A DNA stretch of 64,000 nucleotides from an uncultured Bacteroidales bacterium. GTDB lineage: Bacteria; Bacteroidota; Bacteroidia; Bacteroidales; UBA932. Below are positions 33,229 to 42,107 of the stretch, piece after piece (within the stretch, counting starts at the first letter, position 1; the number at the start of each line of letters is the position of its first letter). A model generated the notes under the pieces. That model did not search any database. It had not been told where the DNA came from and was given only the letters and a program-made list of their open reading frames with translations. The DNA lies in NCBI GenBank assembly GCA_944323825.1, contig CALUTY010000002.1:152495-216494 (forward strand), given 5' to 3'. A program made the translations under genes and the position numbers.

Positions 33229-34326
33229 TCACTGCCGCACGAAAGTCCCGGCAGTACATTCAAAATAAGCCCTGTCGTCAGTAAGGCTGTCCACGAGCCC
33301 GGCCATCCTCACCTTGTTGCTGTCCGTGATGAAGATCTGCCCGAAATCGCTCCCCGTCACCATCGACAGCAGATTGGCTATCCTCCTCATGTCCAGCTTG
33401 TCGAAGACATCATCCAGCAGCAGGGTCGGAGCAAAGCCGTACGCCCGCTTCATTATCTCATACTGCGCAAACTTCAGCGACACCAGGAACGACTTCTGCT
33501 GCCCCTGCGACCCGCATCTGCGTATGGGGTGCCCGTTCATTCCGAAAATGAAATCATCCCTGTGTACACCGACAGCAGTATATTTCAGTGCAAGGTCCTT
33601 ATCCAGACCGGCAGCAAGCAACTCGTCCAGAGGCCCCCCGTCCAGGTCCGACCTGTACTCCATCTCCACCGTTTCCTGCCCCCCGGACACTTCCCTGTAA
33701 TACTCCGCCACTATCGGCGACAGTTCCTCCACAAATTTCTTCCGCGCCCCATAGATATAGTCAGCATGTGCCTTCATCTTCATGTCGAACACGGATATCA
33801 GGTCCCTGTCCACCGCGAACCCCTTCAGCATCCTGTTGCGCTGCACCAGAAGCCTGTTGTACTGCTGCACGGCGGCAAGATATTCCCTGTCCATCTGCGC
33901 AAGCACCGAATTGACGAACTTCCGCCTCTCCTCACCCGACTCGCTCACCAGCGAAATGTCCGCCGGGGACACCATCACAATCGGCAGCACCCCTATGTGC
34001 TCCGAAATCCTTCCGTAAGGCTTGTCGTCCCTCAGCATCTTCTTCTCCCCTTTCGCCGTCACCTGCACCGCAAAGCGGCTCTCCAGCCCGTTCTCCATCC
34101 TGTAATTCCCGGAAATGGAAAACTCCTCCGTCCCGTACCGGAAATTGAAGCGGTCAGAAGCCGAAAACGCGCTCTTGGTCATCGACAGGTACCAGACCGC
34201 ATCGAGGAGGTTCGTCTTCCCCTCCCCGTTGTTCCCTGAAATGCAGTTTATGTTGGGTGAAAAGACCAACTCCTGAAACCCTATGTTCCGGAAGTTGGCC
34301 ACCATTATTTTTTCCAATACAGGCAT
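33229..34326 (-). CDS. recF: DNA replication and repair protein RecF
   Basis: A 365-residue SMC-like ATPase that loads RecA at single-stranded gaps with RecO and RecR. Walker A is G-N-N-G-E-G-K-T-N-L (31-40), the signature S-Q-G-Q-Q-K-S-F lies near residue 280, and Walker B is P-T-L-L-L-D-D-V-F-D near 310. Normal length. It heads the reverse-strand operon with DUF721, pdxB and DUF4301. A TATCTTTG box (plus strand 34347-34354) about 20 bases before the ATG is its likely promoter and overlaps the divergent promoter of the TPR gene. Confidence 0.96.
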   Translation of the reverse strand: MPVLEKIMVANFRNIGFQELVFSPNINCISGNNGEGKTNLLDAVWYLSMTKSAFSASDRFNFRYGTEEFSISGNYRMENGLESRFAVQVTAKGEKKMLRDDKPYGRISEHIGVLPIVMVSPADISLVSESGEERRKFVNSVLAQMDREYLAAVQQYNRLLVQRNRMLKGFAVDRDLISVFDMKMKAHADYIYGARKKFVEELSPIVAEYYREVSGGQETVEMEYRSDLDGGPLDELLAAGLDKDLALKYTAVGVHRDDFIFGMNGHPIRRCGSQGQQKSFLVSLKFAQYEIMKRAYGFAPTLLLDDVFDKLDMRRIANLLSMVTGSDFGQIFITDSNKVRMAGLVDSLTDDRAYFECTAGTFVRQ

Positions 34327-34364
34327 GCGTCAATCTTAACTCCCGACAAAGATACACAATATTA

Positions 34365-34395
34365 ATTGTCGGTTTATAATTTTTTTATAAATTTG
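34365..34395 (+). promoter_or_regulatory. promoter of the TPR protein/yebC genes
   Basis: ATTG (34365-34368), 19 bases, then TAAATTTG (34388-34395), a perfect second box. Predicted transcription start is near 34402, which rules out a TTG start at 34412 and supports the ATG at 34439. Confidence 0.65.
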
Positions 34396-34438
34396 CGCCC
34401 TGTTTCAGATTTTGGAAAAATTAAAAAATCAATACATC

Positions 34439-35122
34439 ATGTCACACGAGAACAAAGAGAAAGAGAGAGCAAAAGAGAACACGGCGGCTGTAGTAGAAGC
34501 GGTGTCGAAGACTGAACTTTTCTTCAGCAGCAACAAGGTGGCCATCACCGTCATCATCGCGGTGCTCATCCTCGGCGGACTGGGATTCTTCTTCTGGCAC
34601 AAATACGGCTATCTGCCGCAGAAGGCCGAGGCCATGGAGCAGATGTATCCTGCAGAGGCCAATTTCAGGGCTGAAGAATACGAACTTGCGCTCAACGGCG
34701 ACGGGAATGTGCTCGGATTTGCCCAGATCATAGACGAATACGGCAAGAAGGCCGGAAAGGCGGCATATTTCTATGCCGGAGTCTGCGAACTCCAGCTCGG
34801 CAACTGGGACAGCGCCATCAGCTATCTCTCAAAATATAACGGCAAGGATGAAATCCTCCTCGCCCGCGCCACTGCATGCATCGGAGATGCCTATGTGGGA
34901 CTCAACGACTACGCCAAGGCAGTGACATATTTCGAGAAGGCCGCAGCCACAGCCGACAACATGTACGCAGCAGGCTATCTTCTCAAGGCCGGAGTGACAT
35001 ACGAGGAGCTCGGACAGAACGACAAGGCCCTCGCCGCCTACAAGAAGATAAAGGACAAGTACCCGCAGTCCATGGAAGGATATGACATCGACAAGTACAT
35101 TTCAAGGATAGAAGCCGAATAA
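34439..35122 (+). CDS. membrane-anchored tetratricopeptide repeat protein
   Basis: A 227-residue protein with a charged cytoplasmic start (1-30), one membrane helix (about 37-57, V-A-I-T-V-I-I-A-V-L-I-L-G-G-L) and a C-terminal region of about four TPR units (examples Y-F-Y-A-G-V-C-E-L-Q-L-G-N and I-G-D-A-Y-V-G-L-N-D-Y-A-K-A, later G-V-T-Y-E-E-L-G-Q-N-D-K). The layout is that of YfgM-like periplasmic chaperone partners of the Sec machinery, although distant homologues are common and a precise role cannot be given. The yebC gene follows after 31 bases and is probably co-transcribed. Confidence 0.85.
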   Translation: MSHENKEKERAKENTAAVVEAVSKTELFFSSNKVAITVIIAVLILGGLGFFFWHKYGYLPQKAEAMEQMYPAEANFRAEEYELALNGDGNVLGFAQIIDEYGKKAGKAAYFYAGVCELQLGNWDSAISYLSKYNGKDEILLARATACIGDAYVGLNDYAKAVTYFEKAAATADNMYAAGYLLKAGVTYEELGQNDKALAAYKKIKDKYPQSMEGYDIDKYISRIEAE

Positions 35123-35153
35123 GACTTCACAATGCAACATAAGGGAAAGAATC

Positions 35154-35900
35154 ATGGGAAGAGCATTTGAATTCAGGAAAGAAAGGAAATTCAAGAGATG
35201 GGGGCACATGGCCCGCACCTTCACCAAGATAGGCAAGGAAATCACCATTGCCGTAAAGCAGGGCGGACCTGACGTGACCGGCAACCCTAGGCTCAGGGCA
35301 CTCCTCCAGACCGCCCGCAGCGAAAACATGCCTAAGGACAACATCGAACGCGCCATCAAGCGTGCCAGCGACAAGGACCAGAGCGACTACAAGGAGATAG
35401 TTCTCGAAGGCTACGGCCCGCACGGCATCGCCTTCCTCGTGGAAGCCGCCACCGACAACAACAACCGCACCGTGGCCAATGTCCGCTCATATTTCACCAA
35501 GAGCGGCGGCTCCCTCGGCACCTCAGGAAGCGTCGACTACATGTTCGACCGCAAGTGCATGTTCCGCATGAAGAGCGACAAGCCTGTCGACATCGAAGAG
35601 CTTGAACTCGACCTCATCGACTACGGAGCCGACGAAGTTTTTGAGGAGGTTGACGAGGACGACAACAGGGAGATCATCATCTACGGCGAATACACTGCCT
35701 TCAACAATATCCAGAAATACATCGAGGACCACGGCTATGAACTCCTCTCCGGAGAATTCACCCGCCTCCCTAATGTGGAGCTGAAGGATGTCGCCCCGGA
35801 AGACCGGGCCGAACTCGACAAGCTCGTGGAAAGGCTCGAAGAGGACGATGATGTCCAGAATGTCTACCACACGATGAAGCCACTCCCAGAAAACGAGTGA
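35154..35900 (+). CDS. yebC: YebC/PmpR family regulatory protein
   Basis: A 248-residue protein of the universally spread YebC family: M-G-R-A-F-E-F-R-K at the start, T-K-I-G-K-E-I, G-N-P-R-L-R, N-M-P-K-D-N-I-E-R-A-I in domain 1, Y-E/G-Y-G-P-H-G-I-A in domain 2, and a strongly acidic C-terminal domain. The family includes DNA-binding regulators and, more recently recognised, proteins that help ribosomes with difficult peptides. Length is normal. It is the last gene before a strong terminator that marks the border to the polysaccharide locus. Confidence 0.95.
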   Translation: MGRAFEFRKERKFKRWGHMARTFTKIGKEITIAVKQGGPDVTGNPRLRALLQTARSENMPKDNIERAIKRASDKDQSDYKEIVLEGYGPHGIAFLVEAATDNNNRTVANVRSYFTKSGGSLGTSGSVDYMFDRKCMFRMKSDKPVDIEELELDLIDYGADEVFEEVDEDDNREIIIYGEYTAFNNIQKYIEDHGYELLSGEFTRLPNVELKDVAPEDRAELDKLVERLEEDDDVQNVYHTMKPLPENE

Positions 35901-35961
35901 CACATTGACTGAGGCGGAAGCCGATCCGACACGGGGCTCCGCCGACAAAAAAATATAAAAT

Positions 35962-35995
35962 AAATCCCCCGCTGGCGATGCACAGCGGGGGATTT
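35962..35995 (+). terminator. intrinsic terminator after yebC
   Basis: A perfect 12-base inverted repeat (AAATCCCCCGCT, 35962-35973, with 35984-35995) and a 10-base loop, followed by TTTGTCGT. It separates the housekeeping genes from the promoter of the capsule operon 35 bases further on. Confidence 0.85.
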
Positions 35996-36027
35996 GTCGT
36001 CTTATCTGAAGAAATCATCATTTTTAT

Positions 36028-36059
36028 CTTGCTTATATTGATGAACATTGATAAATTTG
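36028..36059 (+). promoter_or_regulatory. promoter of the first polysaccharide operon
   Basis: CTTG (36028-36031), exactly 20 bases, then TAAATTTG (36052-36059). It is the only good match in the 363-base gap 35901-36263. Predicted start is near 36066, giving a leader of about 200 bases before the first operon gene at 36264. Confidence 0.7.
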
Positions 36060-36132
36060 CGCAGAATATCCGGCATGTCAAATTCGACAGTTGTGAAACA
36101 GAGGTACAAACCGGACATCAACCATGCTAACA

Positions 36133-36166
36133 CTTTGATGCGCAATCATTTGCAAAAGCATCAAAG
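36133..36166 (+). promoter_or_regulatory. leader hairpin of the polysaccharide operon
   Basis: CTTTGATGC (36133-36141) pairs perfectly with GCATCAAAG (36158-36166). Inside it GCAA-TCAT-TTGC forms a second stem, leaving an AAAA bulge on the 3' side. It lies about 70 bases into the leader and has no T-run, so it is not a terminator. It is a candidate pause or antiterminator loading element for an UpxY/RfaH-type factor. The rest of the leader contains a 57-codon frame (36075-36248) without recognisable features. Confidence 0.6.
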
Positions 36167-36263
36167 CCCCAGAGGTGTGTCTGCACATATGTTTGTCGCC
36201 CCCCTCGCACACTGCGGACCCCGGATCACTCATATCCCCATTGTCTAATCTAATCACAAATCA

Positions 36264-37451
36264 ATGAATCCGGAAACAGTCAAGTTCCTCTTCATGGGAA
36301 GCGCCCTGCTCTCAGCTGTATTGCTGGGCATCATACTCATCCCGAACATACTGTTCATTTCCTACAAGAAGAAACTCTTTGACGAGCCTGACGCGAGAAA
36401 GGTCCACAAGCATCCGGTGCCAAGACTGGGAGGACTTTCGTTCTTTCCGGCCATTCTCATTGCCCTGTTCCTCAACCTGGGCATCAGGTATGCTCTCGGC
36501 TATCCGATCGAAGGCGTGGACGAAAGGCAGGTTTGGTATGAGCTGCTGTTCCTGTTCTCCGGCCTCACCATGCTGTATCTCGCCGGCGAAGCCGATGACC
36601 TCGTGGGAGTCGGATACAGATACAAGTTTCTCATACAGATCATCGCTGCAGGCCTGCTGGTGATCTCAGGCAACTGGCTGCACTCCCTCGGAGGACTGTT
36701 CGGCATATACGACATACCGGCATGGGCCGGCATACCGATAACGATTTTCATAGTGGTCTTCATCACTAACGCCATAAACCTCATCGACGGCATAGACGGG
36801 CTCGCGTCCGGACTGTGCTGCATAGCTCTATGCGTACTGGCCGGCATGCTCGTGATGGAAAAGGAATACATCTACGCGACCATGGCGCTGGTCACCCTCG
36901 GCATCGTGATGGTGTTCTGGTTCTACAATGTGTTCGGAAACGAAAGGAAAGGTCACAAGCTCTTCATGGGCGATGCAGGCAGCCTTACCCTCGGCTACAT
37001 CCTCAGCTATCTCGTAATACATCTCAGCTTCGGCTCTTCCGGCAGGAAGGACACAATGGATATGATAGTGGCTTTCAGCACGCTGCTTGTGCCTATGCTC
37101 GATGTGGTGAGGGTGTCGCTCCACAGGATACGGAAAGGACGCAGCCCGTTCCTTCCGGACAAGAATCACATCCACCACAAGCTGATCCGCGCCGGAATGA
37201 AGACGAAGTTCGTGCTCATCACCATTCTCATCACCGACCTCTTCTTCATAGTGATGAACACACTCCTTGCCGACCGCATCAATCTGACCTTCATCCTGCT
37301 GATCGACGTCGTGCTGTGGACCGCCTTCCAGCTCGTGATCAACCACTTCATAAAGAAAAACGGCGGCGGGCCGTCGTATATACCGCTCGAAGAGCTCGCC
37401 AAGACTGAGCCGGAAATCGCAAAAGAACTTGAGAAAAAGAAACATTCATAA
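36264..37451 (+). CDS. undecaprenyl-phosphate sugar-1-phosphate transferase (WecA/MraY family)
   Basis: A 395-residue membrane enzyme with about ten helices. It attaches the first sugar phosphate (GlcNAc-1-P type) to the lipid carrier and so starts polysaccharide synthesis at the inner membrane. Family landmarks: P-R-L-G-G near residue 50, the D-D-L motif A-D-D-L-V-G-V near 113, N-A-I-N-L-I-D-G-I-D-G-L near 170, F-M-G-D-A-G-S-L near 233, and H-I-H-H-K-L near 305, the sugar-specifying loop. It is the first gene of the locus, after a long leader. Its exact sugar is not decidable from sequence. Confidence 0.92.
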   Translation: MNPETVKFLFMGSALLSAVLLGIILIPNILFISYKKKLFDEPDARKVHKHPVPRLGGLSFFPAILIALFLNLGIRYALGYPIEGVDERQVWYELLFLFSGLTMLYLAGEADDLVGVGYRYKFLIQIIAAGLLVISGNWLHSLGGLFGIYDIPAWAGIPITIFIVVFITNAINLIDGIDGLASGLCCIALCVLAGMLVMEKEYIYATMALVTLGIVMVFWFYNVFGNERKGHKLFMGDAGSLTLGYILSYLVIHLSFGSSGRKDTMDMIVAFSTLLVPMLDVVRVSLHRIRKGRSPFLPDKNHIHHKLIRAGMKTKFVLITILITDLFFIVMNTLLADRINLTFILLIDVVLWTAFQLVINHFIKKNGGGPSYIPLEELAKTEPEIAKELEKKKHS

Positions 37452-37474
37452 TAACCATAGAAAAAGAAAAGTTT

Positions 37475-38296
37475 ATGGGCAATAAAAGAGAGATACTGCA
37501 TAAGGCAGCAGCAGCTCTGCTGACAATGACGATGCTCGCCTCATGCGCGCAGGTCAAGAACATCGCCTACTTTCAGGACAAGGCTATTGACCATCCTGAA
37601 GAGATCGACAAGCACGGGGGAATTGTCATCCAGCCGAAGGACATGATTTCAATAGTGGTCTCCAGCCGCAACCCGGAACTTGCAACGATGTTCAACCTCC
37701 CAGTGGTCAGCTATCAGGCCGGATCAGAGATCGTCACTAGCGCCGCACAGCAGAAGCTCATGGGATATGTCGTCGACAATGACGGCTACATCGACTTCCC
37801 GGTGCTCGGTCCTATCCAGGTGGCAGGAATGACCCGATGGGAACTGTCCGAAAAAATCAAAGACACACTGCTTAAGGAAGGATATCTCAATGATGCCGTC
37901 GTAACGGTGGAATTCATGAACTTCAAGGTGTCGGTGCTCGGAGAGGTCAACAATCCGGGAACTTACACAATCGAGGGAGACAAGGTCACAGTGCTCCAGG
38001 CGCTCAGCCTGGCGGGAGACCTGACGATCTTCGGAAAAAGGGAGAATGTGACCGTAATCAGGGAGCTTGACGGGGAAAGGGTATTCTACAACATCGACCT
38101 GTGCTCCGTGGACATGTTCAAGTCCCCTGCATATAACCTGCTGCAGAACGACATAGTATATGTGGAGCCAAGCGAAATCAAGGCCAGACAGTCCACCCTT
38201 GACGACAAGGGACTGAGAATGACAAGCATCATGATATCTTCAGGTTCGCTTCTGGTGTCTGTCGCGACACTCCTTGCCACACTTCTTTCCAGATGA
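37475..38296 (+). CDS. wza: polysaccharide export outer-membrane lipoprotein, Wza family
   Basis: A 273-residue lipoprotein (L-A-S-C, Cys24) with the polysaccharide-export domain (about 50-150, I-Q-P-K-D-M-I-S-I-V-V) and one SLBB domain (about 160-245, V-L-G-E-V-N-N-P-G-T-Y), followed by a C-terminal membrane helix (about 250-270). It is shorter than Escherichia Wza, as is usual in Bacteroidales. It forms the outer-membrane exit with the Wzc kinase encoded 49 bases downstream. Confidence 0.93.
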   Translation: MGNKREILHKAAAALLTMTMLASCAQVKNIAYFQDKAIDHPEEIDKHGGIVIQPKDMISIVVSSRNPELATMFNLPVVSYQAGSEIVTSAAQQKLMGYVVDNDGYIDFPVLGPIQVAGMTRWELSEKIKDTLLKEGYLNDAVVTVEFMNFKVSVLGEVNNPGTYTIEGDKVTVLQALSLAGDLTIFGKRENVTVIRELDGERVFYNIDLCSVDMFKSPAYNLLQNDIVYVEPSEIKARQSTLDDKGLRMTSIMISSGSLLVSVATLLATLLSR

Positions 38297-38345
38297 AACC
38301 TCTGACAAGTACAAGAAATTACTGACTTCCTAACAAACGACAATC

Positions 38346-40766
38346 ATGACTGAAGAGACATACAGGAATAACAACAATTTTCAGGAGGAACAGTCCGACT
38401 TCAACTTCTCCGACATCTGGGGAATGATCTGGGGATACAAATGGTGGTATGTGCTGTCCCTCGGAATATGTCTGGTATTCGCCGCATTCTATCTGTACAA
38501 GACTCCGGCAACATACAGCCGTTCCGCAAAAGTCATCATCAATGAGGATGCACAGGACGCCACATTGAGGGACATTGCCAACATCTCCGGATTCGCCGGA
38601 CAGGGCTCAAGTGTAAATGTGAACAATGAAGTCGAAGCCTTCGCCTCCCCTGACCTGCTGCAGACCGTTGTGGAAAGGCTCGGGCTTGAAATAAGTTATG
38701 TTGAACACCAGTTCATGAGGGACAGGGAACTGTACAACAACTCCCCTATCGAACTGTCAATAGTGGAGCCGATGGTGACCTCTTCATTCTCTTTCATGGT
38801 AAAGAAAATCAGTGACAGCACTATCGTACTGTCGGACTTCACGATAGGCCCGGACAAACTGAAAAAGGTTAAGGTGGAAGGAATGGCAGGAGACACCCTT
38901 TCCACCCCTGTAGGCTCCATAGTCATCCTGCCGTCAATGTATGGGGAATGGGATGATGACATCACCATATCGTGGGTCAACAGCAAAGCCAAGGCAAAGG
39001 CATACGCACACAACCTCAGCGCGACAGTATCCGGCAAGCAGACTTCCGTAGTGGTGCTTTCCCTTGAAGACACCTACCCTGCCAGGGCGGAAAACATCCT
39101 GAACACCCTGATTGACGTCTACAACGACGAATGGGTCCATGACAAAAACAGATCCGCCCGCAATACCACAGACTTCATCAATGAAAGGCTTGTGGTCATA
39201 GAACAGGAACTCGGAGGCATCGAGACCGACCTCAAGGAATACAAGGAAGAAAACAAGCTGACAGACATGCAGGCCCTCTCACAGTCCTATCTGGAAGAGT
39301 CCTCCGAATATGCCACAAAATCCTTTGAGGTAAACAACCAGCTCACCATAGCCCAATACATAAGGGACTATCTGACCGAGCCCGCAAATGCGAACGCCCT
39401 CATACCTGCAAACTCAGGACTTACAAGCACCGATATCGAAAGCCAGATATCCGAATACAACAGCATTGTCCTCCAGAGAGACAAGCTGATCGCGACCAGC
39501 AGCGAGAAGAACCCTCTCATTGCCGACATGAATGCAGCATTGCTCTCCATCAAGAGTGCAATCATACGCTCTATTGACAACCTGCTCGCCACTCTGCATC
39601 TCCAAGCCGAAAAAATCAGAAGCCAGGAAGACCAGATCATGGCTCGCATCGCATCAAGTTCCGGCCAGCAGATGGAACTTCTCTCCATTGAGAGACAACA
39701 GAAAGTCAAGGAATCACTCTACATCTACCTTCTCCAGAAAAGAGAAGAGAATGAGATAGCCAGTCTGGTGAACGTAGGCAACACGAGGCTCATAGTATCG
39801 CCTACCGGCTCGCCGGCCCCGGTGTCACCCAACAAGATGATGATTCTGCTTGTGGCACTTGTCTTGGGAGCAGGCATCCCGTTCGGCATCATATTCCTCA
39901 GCCGTATGATGGACAGCACGGTGAAGAACAAGAAGGATCTCTCACATCTGAGCATTCCTTTCCTGTCTGAAATTCCTCAGATCAAGTCCACGCTAAAGCG
40001 CAATCTCGCCAACATCGGACGACACAGATTCGACAACCAGAATTGCCGCATCATAGTCAAGAAGGGAAGCCGGAACATCATCAACGAAGCCTTCCGCGTG
40101 CTGAGGACCAATCTCGACATGATGATGGGCAAGGATTCCGGCACGAAGATCATCATGGTGACTTCGTTTAATCCTAACGCCGGAAAGACATTCATCACCA
40201 TGAACATGGCGGCCAGCATGGCCCTGAAAGGGCAGAAAGTGCTCATGGTGGATCTCGACCTGCGCAAAGCTACGCTCGGCAAATCACTTGAAAAGAACCA
40301 TGAAGGAGTAGTATCCTACCTCATCGGAAAAAACGACAACCTCAACCAGCTCGTTCAGAATGTGGATGAGAACCTTGACATACTGTCAGTCGGCACCCTT
40401 CCGCCTAACCCTACAGAACTCCTGCTGTCGGGGAGATTCGCCAAGATGCTCGAAACACTCAGAAAGGAATACAGCTATATATTCCTCGACTGTCCACCTG
40501 TGGACATCGTGGCAGACACCTCCATCATCGCAGAATCCGCCGACGTATCGGTATTTGTCATGAGATCAGGCATCATGGACAAGAGAGCCCTTCCGGCCGT
40601 TGAAAGCCTCTATGGAGAGAAAAAATACAACAGAATGGCAGTCGTGCTCAACGGCGTCTCCACGAGATCCCACGGATACGGTAAATACGGATCCTACGGC
40701 TATGGTTACGGATACGGATACGGTTATGGCGGATACGGATACGGCAGCGACAAAGACAACGAATAA
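38346..40766 (+). CDS. wzc: polysaccharide chain-length tyrosine autokinase, Wzc family
   Basis: An 806-residue protein: an N-terminal Wzz domain with a first membrane helix (about 32-52), periplasmic coiled-coil region (about 250-470), a second helix (about 497-520) and a cytoplasmic BY-kinase domain with Walker A N-P-N-A-G-K-T (about 608-614), Walker A' V-D-L-D-L-R-K (near 634) and Walker B I-F-L-D-C-P-P (near 712). The C-terminal tail is a dense cluster of tyrosines (Y-G-Y-G-Y-G-Y-G repeats), the autophosphorylation sites that control polymer length and export. It directly follows wza. The tail is encoded by near-repeats of GGATAC and could vary in length. Confidence 0.95.
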   Translation: MTEETYRNNNNFQEEQSDFNFSDIWGMIWGYKWWYVLSLGICLVFAAFYLYKTPATYSRSAKVIINEDAQDATLRDIANISGFAGQGSSVNVNNEVEAFASPDLLQTVVERLGLEISYVEHQFMRDRELYNNSPIELSIVEPMVTSSFSFMVKKISDSTIVLSDFTIGPDKLKKVKVEGMAGDTLSTPVGSIVILPSMYGEWDDDITISWVNSKAKAKAYAHNLSATVSGKQTSVVVLSLEDTYPARAENILNTLIDVYNDEWVHDKNRSARNTTDFINERLVVIEQELGGIETDLKEYKEENKLTDMQALSQSYLEESSEYATKSFEVNNQLTIAQYIRDYLTEPANANALIPANSGLTSTDIESQISEYNSIVLQRDKLIATSSEKNPLIADMNAALLSIKSAIIRSIDNLLATLHLQAEKIRSQEDQIMARIASSSGQQMELLSIERQQKVKESLYIYLLQKREENEIASLVNVGNTRLIVSPTGSPAPVSPNKMMILLVALVLGAGIPFGIIFLSRMMDSTVKNKKDLSHLSIPFLSEIPQIKSTLKRNLANIGRHRFDNQNCRIIVKKGSRNIINEAFRVLRTNLDMMMGKDSGTKIIMVTSFNPNAGKTFITMNMAASMALKGQKVLMVDLDLRKATLGKSLEKNHEGVVSYLIGKNDNLNQLVQNVDENLDILSVGTLPPNPTELLLSGRFAKMLETLRKEYSYIFLDCPPVDIVADTSIIAESADVSVFVMRSGIMDKRALPAVESLYGEKKYNRMAVVLNGVSTRSHGYGKYGSYGYGYGYGYGYGGYGYGSDKDNE

Positions 40767-40848
40767 GCGAAATATTTTTTAGGTATTAATCCCCAATCGC
40801 GCCCAAAGAGGAAAAAGCGAGGCGGGAGCAAGACAGATAGAAATAGAA

Positions 40849-42105
40849 ATGGAAACTACAATTGCAGTCGCAGGGACAGGCTACGTCGGGCTTTCAATAG
40901 CCACCCTGCTTTCGCAGCATCACCATGTGACGGCTGTGGACATCGTTCCGGAAAAGGTGGATCTGATCAACAGCAGGAAATCTCCAATCCAGGACGAGTA
41001 CATAGAAAAATACCTGGCCGAGAAAGAACTTGACCTCGTGGCGACTCTTGACGGTGCATCGGCCTACAGGGATGCAGACTTCGTGGTGATAGCCGCACCT
41101 ACGAACTACGACCCGAAGAAGAACTTCTTCGACACCTCGCATGTGGAGGAGGTCATCGACCTTGTCCGCGAGGTCAACCCGGATGCCGTCATGGTCATCA
41201 AGAGCACCATTCCGGTGGGCTATTGCAGGAGCCTCTACGAGAGGTATGGAAAGGACCTGCGCCTCCTCTTCTTCCCGGAGTTTCTCCGCGAGAGCAAGGC
41301 TTTGTATGATAACCTATATCCATCCCGTATCATAGCGGGCATCCCGTCCGCAGACCTGACCTCAGACAGGGACGGCCTTGAAAGAGCTGCGCATGCCTTC
41401 GCCGGCCTTCTCCAGGAAGGGGCACTCAAGGAGGACATAGACACACTCTACATGGGCATGACCGAAGCCGAAGCTGTAAAACTGTTTGCGAACACCTATC
41501 TCGCACTCCGGGTCAGCTATTTCAACGAACTTGACACCTATGCCGAAATGAAGGGGCTGGACACCAAGTCCATAATAGACGGGGTGTGCCTTGACCCCCG
41601 CATCGGCAGCCATTACAACAACCCGAGCTTCGGCTACGGCGGCTACTGCCTCCCGAAAGACACGAAGCAGCTCTTGGCCAACTATGCGGACGTTCCGGAA
41701 AACCTCATCGAGGCCATCGTCGAAAGCAACCGCACGAGGAAGGACTTTATTGCCGACAGGGTACTCCAATTGGCAGGAACATATGACGCCAACAGCAGTT
41801 GGGATGCATCAATGGAGCACAATGTAACAGTCGGTGTCTACAGACTCACAATGAAGTCGAACTCAGACAATTTCCGCCAGAGCAGCATACAGGGCGTAAT
41901 GAAGCGCATCAAGGCAAAAGGGGCTGAAGTCATCATCTATGAGCCGACATTGGAGGACGGCACGACCTTCTTCGGCAGCAAGGTGGTCAACAACCTCGGT
42001 GAGTTCAAGAGGCAGAGCCAGGCAATCATCGCCAACAGATACGATCCGTGCCTGGATGATGTCAAGGACAAGGTGTACACGAGAGATATTTTCAGGAGAG
42101 ACTAA
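40849..42105 (+). CDS. ugd: UDP-glucose 6-dehydrogenase
   Basis: A 418-residue NAD-dependent enzyme that oxidises UDP-glucose twice to UDP-glucuronate, the uronic-acid precursor for the polymer. The N-terminal Rossmann motif A-G-T-G-Y-V-G-L-S (7-15), the A-P-T-N-Y-D block near 84 and the active-site Cys267 ([10 protein letters not shown]) are all present. The G-Y-C-L-P-K-D wording and the length are those of the compact form common in capsule loci. The epimerase gene begins two bases after its stop, which makes a UDP-GlcA to UDP-GalA unit. Confidence 0.94.
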   Translation: METTIAVAGTGYVGLSIATLLSQHHHVTAVDIVPEKVDLINSRKSPIQDEYIEKYLAEKELDLVATLDGASAYRDADFVVIAAPTNYDPKKNFFDTSHVEEVIDLVREVNPDAVMVIKSTIPVGYCRSLYERYGKDLRLLFFPEFLRESKALYDNLYPSRIIAGIPSADLTSDRDGLERAAHAFAGLLQEGALKEDIDTLYMGMTEAEAVKLFANTYLALRVSYFNELDTYAEMKGLDTKSIIDGVCLDPRIGSHYNNPSFGYGGYCLPKDTKQLLANYADVPENLIEAIVESNRTRKDFIADRVLQLAGTYDANSSWDASMEHNVTVGVYRLTMKSNSDNFRQSSIQGVMKRIKAKGAEVIIYEPTLEDGTTFFGSKVVNNLGEFKRQSQAIIANRYDPCLDDVKDKVYTRDIFRRD

Positions 42106-42107
42106 CC

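Noticed and set aside
36075..36248. 57-codon frame in the capsule leader
   Set aside because: It starts about nine bases after the predicted transcript start and has no conserved feature or clear ribosome site; a leader peptide is possible but not supported.
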